From an uncultured Actinomycetes bacterium (GTDB lineage: Bacteria > Actinomycetota > Aquicultoria > CAJVYJ01): a stretch of DNA of 7,755 nt. The notes beneath the pieces were generated by a model. The model made no database searches and had not been told where the DNA came from. It saw only the letters and a program-made list of their open reading frames with translations. Positions 4,561 through 7,755 of this stretch are shown one piece after another (position 1 is the stretch's first letter; each line of letters starts with the position of its first letter). The DNA lies in the NCBI GenBank assembly GCA_913009475.1, contig CAJVYJ010000082.1, positions 1 through 7,755 of the forward strand. The letters are read 5' to 3'. The translations under genes were made by a program, and so were the position numbers.

Positions 4561-6747
4561 TTAGCTTTTTAATAACTCTTTTTCAGTCTCCTCTTCTTTG
4601 GTTGTTATCGGTGTTATGACTTCATTACCGTCTATGTGGATTTTGGGCAACCATTGGAGCCAAGACGGCAGCCACCAGTTAGCCTTACCAAATAGTGTCA
4701 TACTGGCCGGCACAAGTAGTAATCTGGCAATACTGGCATCAACGAAGATCGCTACCGCTAAACCAAAGCCGAACTCTTTGACAACACGCTGGTCGCCCAG
4801 GACGAAACTGCCGAAGACGGTTATCATAATAGCTGCGGCGGCGGTAATGACCCGGGCGGTGTTGCTAAGGCCGTAACTAATGGCTCGATTATTGTCCTTG
4901 ATGCGGTCATACTCTTCTTTAATATTTGAGAGCAGAAAAACCTCATAGTCCATAGATAGACCGAAGAGAATAGCAAAGAGCATCATGGGCAGAAAACTTT
5001 CAATGGGTCCGGTGGACCCCAGGCCGAGAAGTCCCTTAAACCAACCGAATTGAAAGACCGCGACCACAACGCCGTAAGCGGCTCCGATAGAGAGCATATT
5101 AAGAATCACCGCTTTAAAGGGAATAAAGACAGAGCGAAATACCACCATAAGTAGGATGAAGCTTAGCGCCAGTACGGTGCCGATAAAGATCGGTAGCCTA
5201 TCTGACAAAATTTGTGCGATATCGTCAAAAGTAGCAGTCAGGCCACCAATATAAATGCGAACCTTAGTACTCTTGGTAATTTTTGGCAGAGTTTTTTCAC
5301 GCAGGCGGTGGATTAATTTTAGCGTTTTTTCATCTTGAGGCGATGTTTTCGGGATTACCTGTATGATTGCCGCGCTAAAATCACGGTTTGGCATGGCCGG
5401 GGTGACAAACGCGACATTGCGGTCACCTTGTATCGCTTGTTGTACTCGTTGCAATATAGCCATATCGCTGGGGCCATTGATACGGGCGGCCAGCAGCAGA
5501 GGACCGTTTGAGCCGGGTCCAAATCCTTCGCTTTCAAGGTCATACGCTCGGCGGGTGGTGTCGCTTTTTGGCCGGGCGCTGGCATCGGAAGACCCTAGGT
5601 TAATCGAGAAGACCGGCAGTGCTAAAGTAATAATCAGCAATAAACCGGCCAGCGTTGCCAGCCAGGCGTGTTTTTCCAGAAATAGGCCCCAACGATACCA
5701 AATTCCATCTTGTTCGTCTTCTGTCGTTTTGCCGATGCCCGGTATTTTAAACCGGTCAATATGCTTGCCGACAAATCCCAATGCCGCCGGAAGTAGGGTA
5801 ATAGAGGCCAACATGGTTACGGCTACTACGGCGGCCGCACCGATACCGAGACCCTGGATGAAGTTAATATTGATTAATAACATACCCAGTAGTGAGACAA
5901 CTACGGTGCTGCCGGCGAAAATGACGGCACGACCGGCGGTATTAATGGCAGTAACAACTGCCTGTTCGGGATTTAAATTTTTACGTAAACCCTGACGGTA
6001 ACGGGTGACGATAAATAATGCGTAATCTATGCCTACACCGATGCCGATCATAGAGGCAAGTTGGGCGGTAAAATCAGGCATACTGATAACATGAGCCAAC
6101 AGATTGACTATGGCCAGGCCGATACCGATACCAAAGAGCGCCGTTATAATCGGCAGCCCCATCGCCAGTACCGAGCCGAACGCTATCAATAGAATGATTA
6201 CCGCGGCTATCATACCGATGCTTTCAGAACCCATCGCCGGTTGGGCTGTAAACAGGTCACCGCCGAGTTCAAACCGGATATTTTTGCTATTAGTATCAGC
6301 GACAATGCTCGTAATGGCGTTTATGGTTTTTTTATCTCCGGAGATAGCTTGGTGGCCCTGATTAAACTGAATAACAGCGCGGGCAATATGTCCTTTGGGG
6401 CTGACTTGTGCCGCTCCCTCTCGTATGTACGGGCTGATAACGTTGCTGACATGAGGTACGCGTTTGATTTTGCCGATGACTTCATTTACGCTGCGTTGAA
6501 CGCGCGGGTCGCGCACATTCAGCTTCGATTTAAAGACGAGGTCACCGGTGGCTCCCGAGCGAGCCGGAAAACGTTTTTGCAGTAAATTTATAGCGGATTG
6601 TGAATCGGAATTCGGCAGTTTGAAATCGTTTGAAAAACCGTTGCCGGCACTTCTCGACCAAAATAAAATACCAATCAGCAATGCCAGCCAGATAAATAAT
6701 ACCAGCCAACGTTTACGAAATGAGAACCGGGCAATATGGCTTAACAC
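4561..6747 (-). CDS. MMPL-family RND-superfamily membrane transporter
   Basis: A 728-residue proton-driven exporter, full length for MmpL/YdfJ-like proteins, which move lipids or hydrophobic compounds to the cell surface. It has the expected duplicated layout: helix 1 (14-31), a first external domain (about 33-170), five helices (about 174-325), helix 7 (about 361-382), a second external domain (about 384-515) and five helices (about 517-683). The proton-relay signature is present in both halves: GIGVGIDYALFIVTRYRQGL (235-254; D241-Y242) and GLSMDYEVFLLSNIKEEYDR (596-615; D600-Y601). The acidic tail (716-728) is cytoplasmic. The start is GTG 6747, preceded by AGGAGG at 6758-6753. Two ATGs between them (6752 and 6749) are out of frame and hit TAA after a few codons. 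The substrate is unknown; the downstream deacetylase suggests an envelope role. Confidence 0.93.
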   Translation of the reverse strand: MLSHIARFSFRKRWLVLFIWLALLIGILFWSRSAGNGFSNDFKLPNSDSQSAINLLQKRFPARSGATGDLVFKSKLNVRDPRVQRSVNEVIGKIKRVPHVSNVISPYIREGAAQVSPKGHIARAVIQFNQGHQAISGDKKTINAITSIVADTNSKNIRFELGGDLFTAQPAMGSESIGMIAAVIILLIAFGSVLAMGLPIITALFGIGIGLAIVNLLAHVISMPDFTAQLASMIGIGVGIDYALFIVTRYRQGLRKNLNPEQAVVTAINTAGRAVIFAGSTVVVSLLGMLLININFIQGLGIGAAAVVAVTMLASITLLPAALGFVGKHIDRFKIPGIGKTTEDEQDGIWYRWGLFLEKHAWLATLAGLLLIITLALPVFSINLGSSDASARPKSDTTRRAYDLESEGFGPGSNGPLLLAARINGPSDMAILQRVQQAIQGDRNVAFVTPAMPNRDFSAAIIQVIPKTSPQDEKTLKLIHRLREKTLPKITKSTKVRIYIGGLTATFDDIAQILSDRLPIFIGTVLALSFILLMVVFRSVFIPFKAVILNMLSIGAAYGVVVAVFQFGWFKGLLGLGSTGPIESFLPMMLFAILFGLSMDYEVFLLSNIKEEYDRIKDNNRAISYGLSNTARVITAAAAIMITVFGSFVLGDQRVVKEFGFGLAVAIFVDASIARLLLVPASMTLFGKANWWLPSWLQWLPKIHIDGNEVITPITTKEEETEKELLKS

Positions 6748-6781
6748 ATCATCCTCCTGTAAATTATTAACTCCTCTAATA

Positions 6782-6827
6782 TATCAGACTGTGGATATAT
6801 ATTATATCTGATACAAACAGTTGTCAA
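6782..6827 (-). promoter_or_regulatory. MMPL promoter with inverted-repeat operator over the -10 region
   Basis: On the minus strand a perfect TTGACA (6827-6822) is followed by TATAAT after 15 bp or TAATAT after 17 bp. The arms TATCAGA (6782-6788) and TCTGATA (6807-6813) are perfect 7-bp reverse complements 18 bp apart and bracket the -10 box and transcription start. This is the geometry expected of a repressor site. MMPL exporters are often under TetR-family repressors, but no regulator gene is adjacent in this window. Confidence 0.55.
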
Positions 6828-6853
6828 GAGGATGAATCGTCTTTCACCATTAT

Positions 6854-6865
6854 CGACATATGTCG
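6854..6865. promoter_or_regulatory. Perfect 12-bp palindrome CGACATATGTCG
   Basis: The sequence CGACATATGTCG equals its own reverse complement. It lies 14 bp downstream, in the leftward sense, of a minus-strand extended -10 sequence (TGGTATAAT, 6887-6879). It could therefore be a repressor site on a second, longer MMPL transcript. No binding protein can be named. Confidence 0.35.
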
Positions 6866-6944
6866 GTTTAGCGTCAGTATTATACCACTTCTTAACCGTG
6901 GGAATAACCTTTGCTGCAATAGTTAACTGAGTTTATGCTATATA

Positions 6945-6973
6945 TTGACGGTTTATCAACATGGCGGTATTGT
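6945..6973 (+). promoter_or_regulatory. Candidate rightward promoter for the gene at 7070
   Basis: TTGACG (6945-6950) and TATTGT (6968-6973) are 17 bp apart on the plus strand. The predicted start near 6980 gives a leader of about 90 bases that includes the inverted repeat at 7001-7043. The -10 match is modest. Confidence 0.35.
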
Positions 6974-7000
6974 CAATAAATCAGAGTATGGGTGTGTTAG

Positions 7001-7043
7001 TATTGCCAAGACAAATGTAAGCGCGCATAGCGTCTCGGCAATA
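7001..7043. repeat. 12-bp inverted repeat in the leader of the right-edge gene
   Basis: TATTGCCAAGAC (7001-7012) and GTCTCGGCAATA (7032-7043) are reverse complements at 11 of 12 positions, around a 19-nt spacer that contains GCGCGC. In RNA it would fold to a long hairpin with one internal mismatch. In DNA it could be an operator. It ends 26 bases before the ATG at 7070, and no T-run follows at once, so it is not an obvious terminator. Confidence 0.5.
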
Positions 7044-7069
7044 TAAAATACAAATGAAAGAGCGGGCAT

Positions 7070-7755
7070 ATGAGCCAAGATCTAAAGTCGATAATTAATG
7101 ATTACAAAATAGATGGGGAGACGGTCTATAATAGCTGGTTCGTCAATAACGAAGAGCGCCTAAAGGCATTTCGTTCTATCCGTAGAGGTGTCCTCGAGGT
7201 AATAGAGGATATAAAAAGTGGGAACTTTGGGAATGATTTCAAAGGTTCCTCTTTAGAGTTTGTTTTAAGTTGTATTACAGAACAAAAACAAGTTTTTAAA
7301 GGGGCGGCGCATCCATTCTATTGGAAACCAAAATTACGAATACCTGACATCTACGAAAATGAGGTAAATAAGATCGTTTTCGGGCAGTTCTTAGAGAAAT
7401 GCGTAAATGCTACAAAAGAAGAGCAGCTCATTAAAGAAATCATCTTATTGGATCAACATAGAATTAAAGGGCTGGGACCGGCTGTTGCCAGTATTCTTTA
7501 TTTTTTGCATCCTACGATTATTCCTCCGTGTAACACGGCGATAGTCAATGGATTCAATACTCTTTTCAAAGATAATATCAAGCTTGGTTCATGGTCGGAA
7601 TATCTGAGAATGAGAGAGGTTATAATAGATAAAAATAAATCATTAAGGTTGGAATTATCGAATGACTTAGGTGCTTTTGCCGGTCTTCTCTTTGACGTTG
7701 GTGAAAAGAAGCTTTTAATAAGCGACGCTTATCTCTCGGAAGCGGAATGGAATGG
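7070..7755 (+). CDS. Unrecognised protein with helix-hairpin-helix-like segment (3' end outside window)
   Basis: The frame is open from ATG 7070 to the window edge, giving 228 complete codons without a stop. An in-frame TGA at 7055-7057 means ATG 7070 is the only start; AAAGAG at 7057-7062 is a weak Shine-Dalgarno sequence 7 bases away. I do not recognise the family. No signal peptide or membrane segment is visible, so it should be cytoplasmic. Residues 132-148 (IKGLGPAVASILYFLHP) resemble a helix-hairpin-helix DNA-contact motif (GLGPAVA turn), as found in DNA glycosylases and some restriction-modification proteins. It is followed by IIPPCNTAIVNGFNTLF (150-166) and NDLGAFAGLLFDVG (198-211). 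The N-terminal part is polar and helical, with ERLKAFRSIRRGVLEVIEDI at 29-48. A nucleic-acid-related role is inference from the GLGPA-type turn alone. The AT-rich codon use differs from the ATPase at the left edge. Confidence 0.75.
   Translation, partial: MSQDLKSIINDYKIDGETVYNSWFVNNEERLKAFRSIRRGVLEVIEDIKSGNFGNDFKGSSLEFVLSCITEQKQVFKGAAHPFYWKPKLRIPDIYENEVNKIVFGQFLEKCVNATKEEQLIKEIILLDQHRIKGLGPAVASILYFLHPTIIPPCNTAIVNGFNTLFKDNIKLGSWSEYLRMREVIIDKNKSLRLELSNDLGAFAGLLFDVGEKKLLISDAYLSEAEWN

Larger units (their letters stand above)
6748..7069. other. 322-bp divergent intergenic control region
   Basis: No gene is visible here on either strand. The region separates the leftward MMPL gene from the rightward gene at 7070. 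It holds the MMPL promoter and operator (6782-6827), a perfect 12-bp palindrome (6854-6865), a minus-strand extended -10 sequence TGGTATAAT (6887-6879), inverted arms TATTGAC/GTCAATA (6943-6949 and 6972-6978), a possible rightward promoter TTGACG-17-TATTGT (6945-6973) and a 12-bp inverted repeat (7001-7043). Such a density of symmetric sites suggests control in both directions. Confidence 0.5.

Noticed and set aside
5363..5995. Plus-strand open frame of 210 codons within the MMPL gene
   Set aside because: It is antisense to a clearly coding, motif-bearing transporter gene, has no ribosome-binding site and reads as a low-complexity mirror of membrane codons.
6741..6752. ATG codons at 6752 and 6749 (minus strand) as MMPL start or leader peptide
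   Set aside because: They are out of frame with the transporter, sit too close to the AGGAGG and end at TAA after at most four codons.
1..7755. CRISPR array, tRNA or rRNA gene
   Set aside because: No regularly spaced direct repeats, no cloverleaf-like sequence ending in CCA and no recognisable ribosomal RNA segment were found on either strand.

Overview
The window looks like chromosomal DNA from an uncultivated bacterium of moderate GC content. The promoters are standard sigma-70 type (TTGACA/TATAAT-like), and several genes have AGGAGG ribosome-binding sites. At least two promoters (in front of a PIN toxin gene and an ArsR gene) have their -10 box so close to the ATG that the mRNA should be leaderless. 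An MmpL-type transporter plus a membrane-anchored NodB deacetylase suggests a Gram-positive-type or Actinobacteriota/Chloroflexota-like envelope, but the taxon cannot be fixed from this sequence. The ATPase fragment at the left edge is visibly more GC-rich than the AT-rich middle, so the region looks like a mosaic.

Layout, left to right. (1) 1-405, +: the C-terminal end of a heavy-metal P1B-type ATPase, ending in a perfect 8-bp hairpin. (2) 427-1077, +: a toxin-antitoxin pair in reversed order (PIN/VapC-like toxin, then Phd/YefM-like antitoxin), driven by a leaderless promoter whose -35 box lies inside a perfect 17-bp palindrome. (3) 1122-2267, -: an intact ArsR-family repressor followed by what reads as the wreck of a sulfide-metabolism operon: a 36-codon remnant resembling a DsrE-like protein and the C-terminal half of a sulfide:quinone-oxidoreductase/flavocytochrome-c-sulfide-dehydrogenase-like flavoprotein. 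(4) 2447-2563: a MITE-like dispersed repeat with inverted ends. (5) 2590-3404, -: a two-gene operon of a small membrane SHOCT protein and a membrane-anchored cytochrome c, coupled by a TAATG overlap. (6) 3646-6747, -: a 728-aa MMPL/RND-superfamily exporter and, 87 bp downstream, a NodB polysaccharide deacetylase, together probably a cell-envelope unit. (7) 6748-7069: a 322-bp divergent control region rich in palindromes. (8) 7070-7755, +: the first 228 codons of an unrecognised protein with a helix-hairpin-helix-like segment, cut by the window end.

Functionally the left half combines metal efflux, sulfide/redox sensing and a c-type cytochrome. The right half is envelope transport and modification. 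The most notable points are the decayed arsR-dsrE-sqr cluster that keeps its regulator, the leaderless palindromic control of the reversed toxin-antitoxin pair, and the heavily palindromic control region in front of the unidentified right-edge gene.
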